A stretch of DNA of 64,000 nucleotides from Distichodus sexfasciatus (taxonomy: Eukaryota; Chordata; Actinopteri; Characiformes; Distichodontidae): positions 3,506,887-3,570,886 of the forward strand of contig JAVGVS010000017.1 in assembly GCA_032718565.1 (NCBI GenBank), read 5' to 3'. A model generated the notes under the pieces. The model saw only the letters and a program-made list of their open reading frames with translations. It had not been told where the DNA came from and did no database searches. Below, in pieces: positions 49,901 to 59,060 of this stretch; positions within the stretch are counted from its first letter, which is position 1; each line of letters begins with the position of its first letter. The translations under genes and the position numbers were made by a program.

Positions 49901-52900
49901 AACAGGTGCTAAAGAGCCTTGGATGAATTTATAGACCAGTTCATACTGAAATAACTTGGCCATTAGGCTGATGAAAAAAATCTGCAGGGTCATAGTAAGC
50001 TTGTAAACGTACCGCCTCCTCCGTACAGCTTCAACAGTGCACAAGGAGGGAGGCTTTAAAGCCAAAAACCCTCCATCTTCACATCTCCAGAAACTCAACA
50101 CACAATCTAGTGAGCCTTGCTTACTTTGCTTATAGTAGTGAAAGACGTTTGCCAATCCTGGAACTAGAGCAGTCCCACGTTGCACATTCTAGCATTTCCC
50201 CACTTTAAAGCACCAAATGAAACCTCATGAAAAGGCTGTTGATTAGCTAATAAACTGACAAGAACTGAGAAACACTGCTAAAGGATACACTTGTGTATAA
50301 AGTTATTGTACTGTGAAACTCTTTAATATTGCAAATATGTCCTTTGTTAGATCACTAAGGAAATTACAGGACTAATAAATAAAACTGTTAGAGGTTTTGT
50401 GTGTAAAAGAAAATGCTGGTGTGGAAGTCGTCTGACTCCCTCTCTTTTGTATACAATGTCCATGTTACACAATGATTTTAGACGGACAAAAATATGTGTG
50501 TCTGTTTCAACTCAGAAATCCATATCAGGAGCTGACAGCTTTACTATATTTTACACAGCAGCAAAGTCACAAAGACATTTCATGTCACACACTTTCAAGT
50601 ACCCTGTTAAGCTTGCACGAAGACTCCTGCCACTTAGTATAAACATGAATAGAGACTGTTTTTCCTCAGATTACCATATCACAAGATCACATCAGCGCAA
50701 TTTAGTCTGGTTCAGTCTGTCTACATGTTTAGGTAGGAATTAGGTACAGATTTGTAGTCGAACTCTACACTTCCACTTCCCCTGAAGTACAGTCTGAATC
50801 AGTGTTTTTAGTTGCCTTACTTTGACTGCAGCTTCACTATTAAGTAATACCAGTAAGAAACTATTACATATGTCAAGGCTGCCATATCACCCATGTAAAG
50901 TGAAGCCATTTTACTTCTTATTTGTCTTCCGCTACAAAAAACAAAACCAAACTGACACACACATACACACACCAATTTCCCTATAAGGACGAAGAGTAAG
51001 ACGTGCATCTCCTAGAGCCCATAAAACCAACAGCTGCTGTTTTTTCCCCCAAACACTGCCCACACGACGTCATAAAACAGCTCAAGGCACTAGGAGGAGA
51101 AAGATAATGGCTCAGCTCTATCCATTAAACCTAGCAGATGCCTGTAATTAGCTAAAATACCCTCTACACTGACCGGAGCAGGGATACTATGCCAGGGTAC
51201 CTACGTATCTAACGAGCACTGTCATTCATAGCTTAAGGCCCAGCAACAGGCAGAAACACTACTTTTGTAGAAATGGTTCCTCAGGTGCTTGATCATCACT
51301 AATACAAAGGGCATTTGAGAATGGGGGGGGCTACATAGATAGTGTGTAAAATTCCACTGTTGTTTCCAATAATGTTGTCAACAATAATGTAAATGTTCAT
51401 GCAAAACTTTACCAATGACAGTGATCTTTCGGGCATTAAACACAGGCCAATAACTTTTCCATTGGCTAGGAAATATGACTATAATATTCAAAGTTTATTA
51501 CAATGTGTTCTTTCAAATAACTAGCTTCCCAGGGATCATATTCATCAGTGTTTGGCTTTTGTTGCACATAAAAAGAAAGTGTACATGAATTGTAGACATG
51601 CCTGGAAATGCTATTTGCATAAGAAAAGAGAGAGTCGTCAAATATTTACGTCAGAAGTCTTAATGACCACTGTGACTTTTGGAGGAAAGTTAATCCAAAG
51701 TCGAACAAGTGAAAAAGAGAACCCAGGGTCAAAAATGCTATACCATAGAATTCTTCTTTTGTGTGGTACATCATTACAAACATTTAAGCAAACCAAGGAG
51801 CAAACTGATTAAAAATGAAAGAATGTGTGGTGGACTAGCTAGTTACTATGGTAACAAGTGCTGAAGGTTCAGCCAGAGGTCAGCTGGGTCATCTACCATG
51901 TTGATTACTATGGAGGGAGAGAAATTACATCCAGAAAAAGAGAGAGAGAATGCAAGGCAGAAATATCTAGATAGAATTTAGCAAATTTAGTTGTGCAATG
52001 CTTAGGGAACAACTACAATATGGTCTTATACTTCCTTATGTAAACAGCTATCCAAAAGTAGAAAACAGACATAAATGAAGCTACAGTTCATCCTTTTAAC
52101 ATCAGGAGAGGGTAGGCATAGCCATAAAGTCAGCAGCAGAATAACAGGATTTTAGGACATGTGGAGAAAAGAGGGTAACTACTATTTAGGCTACTGAGTA
52201 GCCCCAAGTAAGCTCTAGGCCTAATTCTCTTACGTAATTATGGAGCCAAAATAAAAATGCATTGTGTAATTTACATTAACATGAACGTTTCCTTGAGCAA
52301 TAAGATCAATTTGCATTCTTTGCTATTCACTTAACATTAACAAAACTGTGATGCTGAAGTGAACCTTGGAAATTGCTCAATTGTAGCAAACGAAATGAGA
52401 TGCTGTGTAACATGGAAGCCTGCTGCACTTACAATTTCCTATTGAATCCTTTCTGCCCTTGACATGACGCAAAGTTTCATATGAAATTAAAAGGTTTAAA
52501 GTGAATTAAACTGTTTACATATGAGCAAATTAGTTTCACTCTCACTTTCAGGCTTTACTTCTTTTTATTCTTAAAAGTTGAGAAATGAGCAGAAACTTGG
52601 TGTCTGCTGTTTTCCTATCCTACGTAAAAACGTAAGGGTTTGAAAAAGGGTTTTTACCCCCATTCCAAACTTGGTTCTAAACAAACACAGATATATGGAG
52701 AAGCACCAGTCACTGTTGTAGGTTTTGTAGATGGACTTGAATTTTAACAATTTATTATTATACTATATATATAACATTAAAATGTAAAAAAATTAGCATC
52801 ATTGCACCCTCATAAAATGTCTTTTGTTTTACCAACTTCATCTAAAGACCATGCTGCCACAAGCCACAGGCCACAAGCTGTTATCTCCAAGGCAGGGCTC

Positions 52901-53605
52901 AATGTGTATAGGATTAGTCTAATTAATAGAGATTAACTTCTACATGACAGCTTAAATATATGAGGAGTGGAAGAGATGGGACTGAAGCAGGGCAAAAGAG
53001 CTTGAGAATGGCAGCTACAACTGAGCTGGGAAAATGATTCTGCTGCGGCAAAAAGGAATAAAGTGAGAAGATTAGAATGTTTGAGTAGCAAGCCGCCTAA
53101 ACCTCCTGAAGCCCACAATGATTCTACCCTGGAAAACAAGCCAGATGCACAGAACCCAGCACACTACACCCACACTGTACTGCGCCCACAGGGAGAAGGG
53201 GAGAGAGCGAGAGATAGAGAAAGAAAGAGAGTAAGAGTAACACAAAAAATCGCAAATCAATCAAGTTGAGCTCTCTAAGGACAACTTTAACAGAGACCAA
53301 ATGTTTTAAAGACCTAAAAAGATGTAAAATTACATATTAAATAGTCCTCAAAGTTACTTTGCATGACCAGGCATCACTTCCACTATTTTGCCTCTTTCAT
53401 GGCCTTGTAGTGCCTTTAATCTGTGTCAATCAATAAGGGAAAACGTGTTAGTTCTGCACAGCTCATTTTTGTTGTGTTACTCTCTAAAAGGCCTTAAGCT
53501 TTAACTATAGCTAAACTAAGCTTAAACTAATGACTTGTGCCATATGGAGATAGCTACTACGATCACACTATTATTACTGCTAACAACAACAACAACAACA
53601 ACAAC

Positions 53606-53639
<34 letters not shown>

Positions 53640-53682
53640 GTAATAGTAATAGATAATAATAATAATAATAATAATATAATAA

Positions 53683-53713
<31 letters not shown>

Positions 53714-55597
53714 TCATATAGCATCTTTCTCAAACCAAGTGATATTGCATGTAGATCAGGTCTTGTATACAAGCAGCAAGGGCATGAGATATAAAGAAGG
53801 ATTTATATACTGAATAAAAGAGGCAACATAAGCAGTGTACTGACAAGCAATTGTCATTAACTTATTTTTATTAACAAAAAATGGGACGCTTACCCATTAG
53901 TTTCCATGCATCTGTTCTTGTTGACTGTGCATTAACTTCTGTTTCTTGGCTGGTTTTGTTACGGTGTGTAACTTAGCTGGCAGTAACTTGGTTGAACAGC
54001 AGCTGTTGATTTAAGACCAGCTTTACAGCTATGAAGAACAGAGGTGGACTATGCAGCAGTGCCGTAAGCCGCTCTGCATAAGAGCGTCTGCTAAATGCCA
54101 TAAATGTAAATGTGAGTAAGGCTGGCTCCTAGTTTTAAATGTGTAAATAGGAGGCCAAACACAAGGACATTATAGTCATCTAAGCGGGGTTTAATTAAGG
54201 CATGTATAAGCATTTCAGCAACTACAAATAATACATTCCTATTATGAGGCTGAATGATCATCACGAATGATCCCAATAAACGCTCTCCCGGTAGCCCGTG
54301 CTCTGCATCACGTGTGCCTTGTGCGCAGACTGTGTCCCCCACGTCAACGTGACGTCATTACTCGAAAAAGAGAGTTACTTAGAGCAGCACGGTAAAATAA
54401 AGCTTTAGGACATCGTTTGACATACAAGAACACTTATAATGGAGCATCAGACGTGTTTCCGTACGTAAGAATGAAGAATAAGTTGCTCATTAAACCGCTC
54501 TCACGCGTGAGAGTTCCTAAGCGTTTACAGCACAGGAAACACTGACAACCTTTAAAAAAAGGAAAGAAGTTGAGGAAGTGAATAAGCCTAACATGTCTTC
54601 ATGTTGCTAGAGTTGCAACCTCCATTTCCTCACTTTTTCCCCCCACAAAACATCCCTGCAGCTCTCTTTTGGAAAAACATTCGCACATACACACACACTA
54701 ACTCATTGTACAGTAACACGCTCTTACGTTGTTTCCCGCCCTGCTCAACTTCAGCATCAACAGCGCTTGATAGTGAAGTAAACAGAGATCACTTCACGAC
54801 GCCGACTTTAAAGGGGCACCAAACCCTCTTACTTTTTTTGGTCAGTTACTCAAGCCTTGTCTGTGACAAACCATAATAGTATGTTGATTAGGTATTCTGT
54901 ACGAATTTCAATGTTGTTCAACTAGATGTGCAGATGTGTACATTTGGTACATGCGACAGTTTCCGGTCAACACGTCACTCATGTGAGGGTCAAAGCGCTT
55001 CGTCCATCTCTCTCTGTCAACCCCTTCCCCACCCAATTTAAAGCAGCTTTCAGAGTCGTGGCAAGGGAATTTAATCAAAATGTATTCTTCTAAATGTCTT
55101 GAATGTACGTGTAAAATTACTCAAACGGGAGTGGTGGTCGTGCCCCTTTAACACAGAAACCGGGAGTATATGGAGCAAGTCCAGACGTGCCTGTTTGCAA
55201 ACCGGAGTATTATCTATTTACAAATCTTTTCGTAAAGTACTATATCTCCCTGCTCTTAAGGGTTCAGGCTGTTGGTTCATAACCCCACCCAAAATAGTGT
55301 AGATAACATGAGCTTCAGTTGTATGAGAGATGTGTTGATAATCACGACAGAACTACGGACACACACACACACACACACACACACAGCTGATGATATGCAC
55401 AAACTCAATTCTTATTGCCCCCTTCCTCCATTTGCTCTCTTCCCTCATTCATTGACAGACCTTGACCTCCTTGCTTATTTATTTCCTAGGGAAAATGCCA
55501 CAGCTCAGTGACTTTAAAACGAGCCGGAACTTAGCCAGAAATTCACCATGCAACCTGCCCGAAAACGCTCTTACCTGGTCCCAGCCTTGTCGCCCAT
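18464..55597 (-). CDS. arrb2: Beta-arrestin 2 (15 constitutive coding exons)
   Basis: Exons join in frame to 1233 nt, 410 aa (human ARRB2 409). The protein binds phosphorylated active GPCRs, uncouples G proteins, and recruits clathrin/AP2 and signalling kinases. Visible landmarks: VFKK phosphate sensor (residues 9-12), polar-core D27, R170, D291 and D298, finger loop YGREDLDVLG, lariat ALDGKLKHEDTNLASS, clathrin box LIEFE (372-376) and AP2 motif DFVFEDFARLRLKG. Leu394 in FARLRLKG is the beta-arrestin-2 nuclear-export residue (Gln in beta-arrestin 1), which with the MGDKAGTR start and DRKVF supports ARRB2. Teleosts often carry arrb2a and arrb2b, and which one this is cannot be told. Intron 1 is about 25.5 kb. 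Confidence 0.97.
18576..18609 (+). repeat. (GA)n microsatellite in arrb2 intron 14
   Basis: Pure GA run upstream of exon 15. Confidence 0.9.
18743..18797 (-). CDS. arrb2: arrb2 exon 14
   Basis: 55 nt encoding VVPETDAPVDTNLIEFET. Contains the clathrin-binding box LIEFE. Confidence 0.97.
18968..19044 (-). CDS. arrb2: arrb2 exon 13
   Basis: 77 nt encoding DVSVELPFVLMHPKPSEQPS and SRPQS. Phase 2 in, 1 out. Confidence 0.96.
19145..19270 (-). repeat. SINE type B fragment, antisense
   Basis: Contains GGGGTTAAGGGCCTTGCTCA, the reverse complement of the body seen at 34160-34200. Confidence 0.45.
19385..19800 (+). repeat. compound CA/TA/CATA microsatellite in arrb2 intron 12
   Basis: About 400 bp of TATG, CATA, CA and TA runs, with one non-repeat insert at about 19701-19740. 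All long reading frames here are repeat artefacts. Confidence 0.95.
19903..19997 (+). pseudogene. psma6: Orphan exon of proteasome subunit alpha-6 (psma6), antisense inside arrb2 intron 12
   Basis: 95 nt open block with acceptor GTTACAG and donor GTAAG, phase 2 remaining then 31 whole codons: [20 protein letters not shown] then CAVVITQKKVP. It matches the PSMA6 stretch that follows the N-terminal RLYQVE segment almost residue for residue. The neighbouring psma6 exons (start MSRGSSAGFDRH, and DKLLDSST onward) are absent from the window. The donor is followed immediately by ten Ns and the block lies between CA/TA microsatellites. Either a transposed gene fragment or a scaffold misjoin. No intact psma6 gene is present. 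Confidence 0.88.
20003..20012. other. assembly gap (10 N)
   Basis: Ten Ns, a fixed-size style gap. It is preceded directly by the psma6-like donor and followed by CA/TA microsatellite. Confidence 0.98.
20013..20065 (+). repeat. CA/TA microsatellite after the gap
   Basis: ACACAC/ATATAT runs starting exactly at the right edge of the N gap. Confidence 0.9.
20130..20210 (+). repeat. (TTA)n(GTA)n trinucleotide repeat
   Basis: Runs of TTA then about 16 TAG/GTA units, then TTA again. Confidence 0.9.
20610..20693 (-). CDS. arrb2: arrb2 exon 12
   Basis: 84 nt encoding VKDVANKEVLGILVSYRVKV then KLVVSRGG. In ARRB1 an 8-residue optional exon falls after the corresponding junction. None was recognised here. 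Confidence 0.97.
20844..20981 (-). CDS. arrb2: arrb2 exon 11
   Basis: 138 nt encoding DQVSPSSTFCKVYTLTPTLS through KLKHEDTNLASST. Contains the lariat loop with Asp291 and Asp298. Phase 2 in and out; the donor follows AT as GTAGGC. Confidence 0.97.
21304..21573 (-). mobile_element. hAT-like MITE, diverged
   Basis: The right end, read on the minus strand, is TAGGGGTTTTCAACTG followed by TCTGTCCCAG. This matches the left end of the element at 24118. Confidence 0.5.
22682..22754 (-). CDS. arrb2: arrb2 exon 10b, putative mutually exclusive visual-arrestin-like exon
   Basis: A 73-nt open block in the intron between exons 10a and 11. The acceptor reads TTCTCTCCTTAG and the donor is a perfect GTGAGT. 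Its length and phases (1 in, 2 out) are identical to exon 10a. Translation from the exon 9 phase gives VLQVTHVVLHSSDTYSKSVG then QLAS, and Arg260 is completed by exon 11. The VTHVVLHSSDTYSKSV pattern follows rod arrestin (VTNVVLYSSDYYIKTV) rather than exon 10a. Including both exons would shift the frame, so mutual exclusion is predicted. Alternatives: a non-functional pseudo-exon from an ancient arrestin duplication. Expression is not shown here. Confidence 0.8.
23125..23312 (+). repeat. SINE type B
   Basis: Contains GAGCCCCTGAGCAGAACC, CTGTCCCTGTAATTAG and tail TTTAATGCTGTAAATGTAAA. Confidence 0.65.
23520..23690 (+). repeat. SINE type A, 5' part
   Basis: tRNA-like head GGTAGTATGATGGTTAGGGC and B box GTTTGAATCCCC, followed by CCCAAGCACTGCTCCCC. 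The 3' body is missing. Confidence 0.65.
24118..24315 (+). mobile_element. short hAT-like MITE in arrb2 intron 10
   Basis: Ends CAGGGGTTTTCAAC and GTTGAAACTCCCTG are inverted. Flanks CCTTAGTA and CCATAGCA are an 8-bp duplication with two mismatches. Confidence 0.65.
24763..24835 (-). CDS. arrb2: arrb2 exon 10a (standard version)
   Basis: 73 nt, phase 1 in and 2 out, residues 236-259: VRQYADICLFSTAQYKCPVA then QVEA. This is the canonical beta-arrestin C-domain hairpin, with Tyr239, Asp241, Cys243, Lys251, Cys252 and Pro253. These are equivalents of positions known from arrestin chimeras to influence receptor preference. Confidence 0.97.
25423..25507 (-). CDS. arrb2: arrb2 exon 9
   Basis: 85 nt encoding LYYHGEPISVNVHVTNNSTK and TVKRVKIS. 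Leaves in phase 1, the phase needed by both exon 10 versions. Confidence 0.97.
25740..25878. mobile_element. hAT-like MITE end fragment
   Basis: Ends TTCATTTTTGATTAATTGCC followed by CAGCCCTG, shared with the element at 44650-45020. Confidence 0.4.
25988..26123 (-). CDS. arrb2: arrb2 exon 8
   Basis: 136 nt encoding RNSVRLVIRKVQYAPEKAG through SLHLEASLDKE. Arg170 in LVIRKVQ is the polar-core arginine. Confidence 0.97.
26229..26296 (-). CDS. arrb2: arrb2 exon 7
   Basis: 68 nt encoding ACGVDFEIRAFCAKSVEEK followed by IHK and two bases of Arg. Confidence 0.97.
26392..26451 (-). CDS. arrb2: arrb2 exon 6
   Basis: 60 nt encoding IPQNLPCSVTLQPGPEDTGK, identical in pattern to mammalian beta-arrestin 2. 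Confidence 0.97.
27260..27456 (-). CDS. arrb2: arrb2 exon 5
   Basis: 197 nt encoding VFVTLTCAFRYGREDLDVLG through LGQHAYPFNFT. Contains the finger loop that inserts into the receptor core. Confidence 0.97.
27621..27665 (-). CDS. arrb2: arrb2 exon 4
   Basis: 45 nt encoding DGVLLVDPEYLKDRK. DRK rather than ERR is the beta-arrestin-2 form. Confidence 0.96.
29286..29346 (-). CDS. arrb2: arrb2 exon 3
   Basis: 61 nt encoding LTVYLGKRDFVDHLDHVDPV. Includes polar-core Asp27. Leaves in phase 1. Confidence 0.97.
29478..29500 (+). repeat. (CA)n microsatellite
   Basis: CA run in arrb2 intron 2. Confidence 0.85.
30021..30051 (-). CDS. arrb2: arrb2 exon 2
   Basis: 31 nt completing Arg8 and encoding VFKKSSPNCK, the phosphate-sensing beta-strand I with the two lysines. 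Confidence 0.95.
31070..31320 (+). repeat. SINE type A, most complete sense copy
   Basis: tRNA-like head with B box GGGTTTGAATCCCGG (about 31121-31135), then ACTGAGGTACC, CAAGCACTGCTCCCC, CAGATGGCTCAAATGCAG and CACATTTCGTTGTGGTGCAC. A retroposed tRNA-derived SINE rather than a tRNA gene. Confidence 0.8.
32216..33015. mobile_element. hAT-type non-autonomous transposon, 800 bp, with 8-bp target duplication
   Basis: Starts CAGAGATAG and ends ACACCTCTG. Flanked by perfect CCCACAAG at 32208-32215 and 33016-33023. The ends carry the TACTTAAGTA/TACTTTACTTGA-type stretches common to fish hAT MITEs. No transposase frame. Confidence 0.8.
33104..33303. mobile_element. Tc1-like MITE, about 200 bp
   Basis: Left end GGTACTATACAAAGGTCTTG and right end AAGACTTTTGCACAGTGCTG are diverged inverted repeats of the fish GTGCAAAAGTCTT type. 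Confidence 0.55.
33320..33420 (+). repeat. SINE type B fragment
   Basis: GGTCCCTTAACCCCAAATG followed by AACTGTCCCCAAGATAAGG, the SINE B body. Confidence 0.45.
33484..33680 (-). repeat. SINE type A, antisense
   Basis: Contains CCATCTGTGAAGGAACAGTG, GCACCTCAGTGATACC and antisense B box GGATTCGAACCGG. Confidence 0.75.
34068..34235 (+). repeat. SINE type B, tRNA-headed
   Basis: Head GGTAGTGGTCGTCTAGTGG (A box region) and GGGCTCAAATC (B box), then GAGCAAGACCCTTAACCCC and tail AAGTGTTTACTAAATGCAG. Confidence 0.7.
34880..34960 (+). repeat. (CACACACACT)n / (CA)n repeat
   Basis: 10-bp units ACACACACTC repeat several times, then pure CA. Confidence 0.9.
35083..35490 (+). mobile_element. MITE family X, copy 1
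   Basis: About 400 bp starting GGGTCGACCGATTATCAGCC. It is the reverse complement of the split copy at 36104-37128 (shared CCGAGAAGGAGAAGAGGAGA, GGCTCCACTGC). The right terminus is truncated or diverged. Confidence 0.7.
36104..37128 (-). mobile_element. MITE family X, copy 2, split by an inserted MITE
   Basis: Ends TTGACCGATATTGG and ATAATCGGTCGAACCC. The two halves, 36104-36365 and 37002-37128, rejoin to match copy 1 when the inner element is removed. Confidence 0.75.
36366..37001 (+). mobile_element. Tc1/mariner-type MITE family Y, copy 1 (nested)
   Basis: 636 bp with inverted ends TGTGACCCTCCATGGCAAAA and (reverse) TGTGACTCTGCACGGCGAAA. Flanked by TA at 36364-36365 and 37002-37003. The empty site is known from the other copy of the host element. 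Confidence 0.8.
37215..37400 (-). repeat. SINE/LINE tail, antisense
   Basis: TTACATTACATTACACTCGG then GAGATGCTTTTATCCAAAGC, the reverse of the usual GCTTTGGATAAAAGC tail. Confidence 0.55.
37901..37932 (+). repeat. (AC)n microsatellite
   Basis: Pure AC run. Confidence 0.9.
38152..38630. mobile_element. hAT MITE, 479 bp, with perfect 8-bp target duplication
   Basis: Starts TAGGGCTGTGCAAA and ends AATACCCACCCCTA (inverted). Flanked by CTCTGAAC at 38144-38151 and 38631-38638. The inside is rich in ATATCG/CGATAT, as in many fish hAT MITEs. No coding frame. Confidence 0.88.
41400..41469 (+). repeat. TA and CA microsatellites
   Basis: ATATATAT and ACACACAC runs. Confidence 0.85.
43680..43706 (+). 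repeat. (GA)n microsatellite
   Basis: GA run inside a purine-rich stretch. Confidence 0.85.
44650..45025. mobile_element. hAT-like MITE
   Basis: Left end GTCTGGGCGATATGATCATG. The right end TTCATTTTTGATTAACCCAA then CCCAGCCCTG is shared with 25870. No open frame. Confidence 0.5.
45086..45713 (+). mobile_element. Tc1/mariner-type MITE family Y, copy 2
   Basis: 628 bp, very similar along its whole length to 36366-37001 and in the same orientation. The inner inverted ends ACGGCAAAACCAGTCGCTTG are cleaner than in copy 1. The outermost bases of the left end are lost. Confidence 0.8.
53584..53712 (+). repeat. (CAA)n(TAA)n repeat
   Basis: About 130 bp of CAA then TAA units with short interruptions. 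Confidence 0.93.
54050..54112 (+). repeat. SINE type B tail
   Basis: CTGCATAAGAGCGTCTGCTA followed by AATGCCATAAATGTAAATG. Confidence 0.6.
55357..55386 (+). repeat. (AC)n microsatellite upstream in arrb2 intron 1
   Basis: AC run about 190 bp inside intron 1 from exon 1. Confidence 0.88.
55575..55597 (-). CDS. arrb2: arrb2 exon 1 (start codon)
   Basis: 23 nt encoding MGDKAGT plus two bases of Arg8. Donor GTAAGA. Very short first coding exons are usual for arrestins. Confidence 0.94.
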
Positions 55598-55900
55598 CTC
55601 CGAAGGCCTTTCGTTACCAGTAAAAGGGAAGCGCTTTAGCTGACAATTCGAATGAAACCCTTCCCAGCCCCTCGCCGTCTTTCAGGGCTCGGCTGTCCAA
55701 AGTGATTTGTTCTCTTTCGCAGGGTAGTTCCCGCAGCCCCAAGAAGGAAACCTCTGTACGACGGCCTCTCTGACAGGATTCGGGCCCCGCCCTCTTTGGA
55801 TGATTGGCTCGGCTGTTGTCCAATCGGTAAATGAGAACCATTTGCGTCATCGTGCGCCCACACCGTTTACCCGCCCCACCTTTGGGATTTTACCAATTAA
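55598..55900 (-). promoter_or_regulatory. arrb2 promoter / 5' UTR zone
   Basis: GC-richer sequence upstream of the ATG. It has a GC box (CCCCGCCC near 55785) and two oppositely oriented CCAAT boxes (ATTGG 55803-55807, CCAAT 55820-55824). No TATA box was placed with confidence. Confidence 0.5.
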
Positions 55901-56361
55901 TAATCTCTCTCAGGATGAGGGTGTAACGAGCAGATCAGTGTAGACTCGGATAAAGATAATAATTCGCACTTTAGCCTTTTTATTTATCATCTGACCTTTC
56001 AAACTGTTTGTTTTCACGACAATTCCTGTAGGTTTTCCAATTTAGACGCAGAACTGAATTCAAAGCCTTAATGAATTGTGTTCAAGTCACTCTAATGGTC
56101 AGGGCCCTAAATAAATCTCTAAAACAATATATGATTATAAACCTAGAAGATGTATTCGATCTGCAAGAGATTATGGTGACCAGAGCCACTATGTTGGAAC
56201 CAAACACCCATGATCAGATCTTCACTATTTGTAGCTGGTTTTTAAAAAGATGCTACAGACTGTGCTGTTCTCCACTGCATTCTTTACGCCTCTTCTGTTT
56301 TATTTTATGTAATATTTACACATTACTTTTGCATGTTTAACATAGTTCTTTATACTTCATC

Positions 56362-56555
56362 CAGCGGTGGTAGTGGCCCAGCGGCAGCATACAGACCAAG
56401 AGGGCATAAATTCAAATATAGCTCTGAAGTACCACCATTGAGCCCCTGAGGAAATCCCTTAATCCCACATTGCTACATGGAGACTGTCCCTGTAATTAGG
56501 AACTGTAAGTCATTCTGCATAAAAGTGTCTTCTAAATGCAGTGAATGTAATTTTA
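56362..56555 (+). repeat. SINE type B
   Basis: Head GCGGTGGTAGTGGCCCAGCG, body GAGCCCCTGAGG and CTGTCCCTGTAATTAGG, tail CTAAATGCAGTGAATGTAA. Confidence 0.7.
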
Positions 56556-58835
56556 TGTATTGTTTATGCTTTTTATTTCTGTTTTATTTTATTTTATTCA
56601 ATTTTTTCCATACTTGTTTCTGTAAAGCACATTAAGTGACCTCTGTGCATGAAAACAATATTATATAAATAAACTTACCCTGCGTTTCATTAAATGCCTT
56701 AAATGTTTTGAGCCTCCAACGTATTCACCTCTAGTGTATTCTCTCCATCATTAATCTGAATGGTTTCAGTTGAAGCATGGGAATGTTTACTTCTTTCCAC
56801 CGAGTAACTGTCAAAAATAAAGTTACCAGAAACAGATGCTCTCTCAGATGTGAAGATATTTCAACAAGTAACCTTTCCAAAGAACAATGGCCATTTATGA
56901 GAACCTTAACCTAATTTACAATCATTTCAGCCGTGCAGGGATTATTTATTTTTCCCATGCCAATGCACTAATTTGCAAATCTCATCCAATTCTTGTGATG
57001 CTATTATGTAACAAGCTGGCCATCATATATTTGTCTTGTGACAAGAGAGAGAGGAAAACAATGTCTTCTGCCATCTAGCGATTTTAGATGGACAACGCGT
57101 CCACATTTTTATTGGACCAAAGGTTTGCTGTTCAAGGTTTCCTGTAATAAATACTTAGAATTATAATGCAATGTAAGCAACTGCATTTTCACTTTATGAA
57201 CACAATACATTAATAATAGCTTAGATGGCTGGCATCATCAATCTTAAAATAAATATTTAAAAAACATTTAAATCTCAAGCTTACAAGAAATAAGAAGGTT
57301 ATTGAAATAGTGGACTATGTAAGGATCAACATTACTGTTCACCTGGACTTGTATAAAGTACAACCTCCACAGAGTCCTTGTCATTTAGAGCTTGGATTGA
57401 CCTCATGAACTGTAAATGATGATCAAAGCACTAAAATATTTTGTTCCATACACTTCTATGCACACTTGATAGTCCATCTAAATATTGTTTTCTCTCAAGA
57501 TTTCTCCTATTTTCCCATTTTCTGTCTAAACTTCTGAATTAGGGGCCTGGACTAGGTCTTTTATATACAAATAAATCAAATAAATCAAAATTTAATTTCA
57601 TTAAATTGTTGTATATAATTTCCTCAGGTTGGTTGTGCACAGGCGAAGAGCAACTCAAAATAGATTTTACATTTCATATGGCCTCAGTGAGAGATTTTCA
57701 TGTGTACAGGCTCTATCGTAGCTAGGTGTTGCATAAAGAACCTCTACAAACTCTACAAAATGATTCAGAACAACCTTCCCCGCCATATACACCAATGTAA
57801 AACACTCCAAACCTTAGAGTATTCATGTCTGAATGGTTATCTTTAATATACATTTACATTTATACTTTGTTAAAAATTATCATCAAAAACTTAATTAAGC
57901 CTTGTTTCACTGTATTTGTAATACTTCAGAATCTTCAAGAATTAAATATAAACAGCCCAGGATAGAAAGTAGTGTTCTAATAGATCACACATCATTATGT
58001 CTCATTTATGGAAAATATTTCATACAAATGATAAATTATACATTCATATTTGTAATTATATAAATTTAATACACAAACAAAGATTCCTATGATATCAGTA
58101 TTAATGACGTTCAGCTCCTCTTAGGTTTCCGATGTAAGTCCTTAATCAATTAATCCTCAATTAAGTGATCTGGAAGCACCTAAACACAAACATAGCAACC
58201 AGACAACAGGACTAAAACAAAGACCAAAAGAGGATAGAGATAATCTAATCACTCTATACAAAAGACTTCAGCAGCATAATTAGATTAGCTGCTTCTATAC
58301 CACCCTGGCTGTGAACCACTGACATCACTCAAGTCCACATACCATTAGCTAAATATGCCAACAAAAACATGCCCCTCCTCCTACTGAGTGTAATAGCAGC
58401 ATTTAAAGAACCCCTGCTGGTGTAAGTGAACAAGAATTGGCTTTTGCTAACAAGGGGTATTTCTACTGTGGTTTGCATTTGCATTTATCAGGTCATACTG
58501 GAAAACAATAACAAATACATATATTCTTTAAATAACTAACAACTCATCTTGAACTATTGCTTGTTGTACATTAAATGTTGAATTGAATTGAATTTGAATA
58601 TTAGCCAGTCAGTATTTTGTGGTTAATGGCCATATTTTAATAAGTAAATTTTTGTCCCATCAATTTCAGAAAAAGCAAGGAAAATGACAGTCCATAGATT
58701 TATAAATTCTGGCTAATTTCAAATATTTCTGTAAGACAGACAGAAACACTATATAAATACTTACCAATGACAAAAACATATAAGATGAAGGTGACAGTGG
58801 GGGATTTCTACTGAGTGAAAGGGACCTTGAAGAAG

Positions 58836-59060
58836 GAATGCTATCACTCCATTTTGCAATACCATGCTGCACCCTGTGGACAATGTTTCACGGCTGCCAA
58901 CTTTGTCCAACAACATGACATTGACCCAAAACACACCTCCAAACTATGACAGGAATATTTAGAAAAGAAGTAAACATCTGGTAATCTGTCTATAATGGAG
59001 TGGCCGGTACAGCCACCGGATGTCAATCCTATTGAGCCGTTATGGGAGCAATCTGACCAC
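58836..59060 (+). pseudogene. decayed Tc1-like transposase fragment
   Basis: One frame reads HSILQYHAAPCG, then QQHDIDPKHTSKL, stop, QEYLEKK, stop, then MEWPVQPPDVNPIEPLWEQ. The DxDPKHTS and PPDxNPIEPLW motifs are those of the Tc1/mariner DDE catalytic domain. Two in-frame stops in 75 codons show it is inactive. Confidence 0.85.

Larger units (their letters stand above)
30052..55574 (-). other. arrb2 intron 1 (about 25.5 kb)
   Basis: No coding exon recognised on either strand. It contains SINEs, MITEs and microsatellites (listed separately) separated by unique AT-rich DNA, notably 38.7-44.6 kb and 45.8-53.5 kb, in which I saw no gene. Confidence 0.8.

Noticed and set aside
53535..53813. Open frames rich in Ile, Asn and Leu
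   Set aside because: Translations of the CAA/TAA repeat.
56071..56340. 89-codon plus-strand frame upstream of arrb2
   Set aside because: No recognisable domain, no splice context, and repeat-like sequence follows. Chance frame is the simplest reading.
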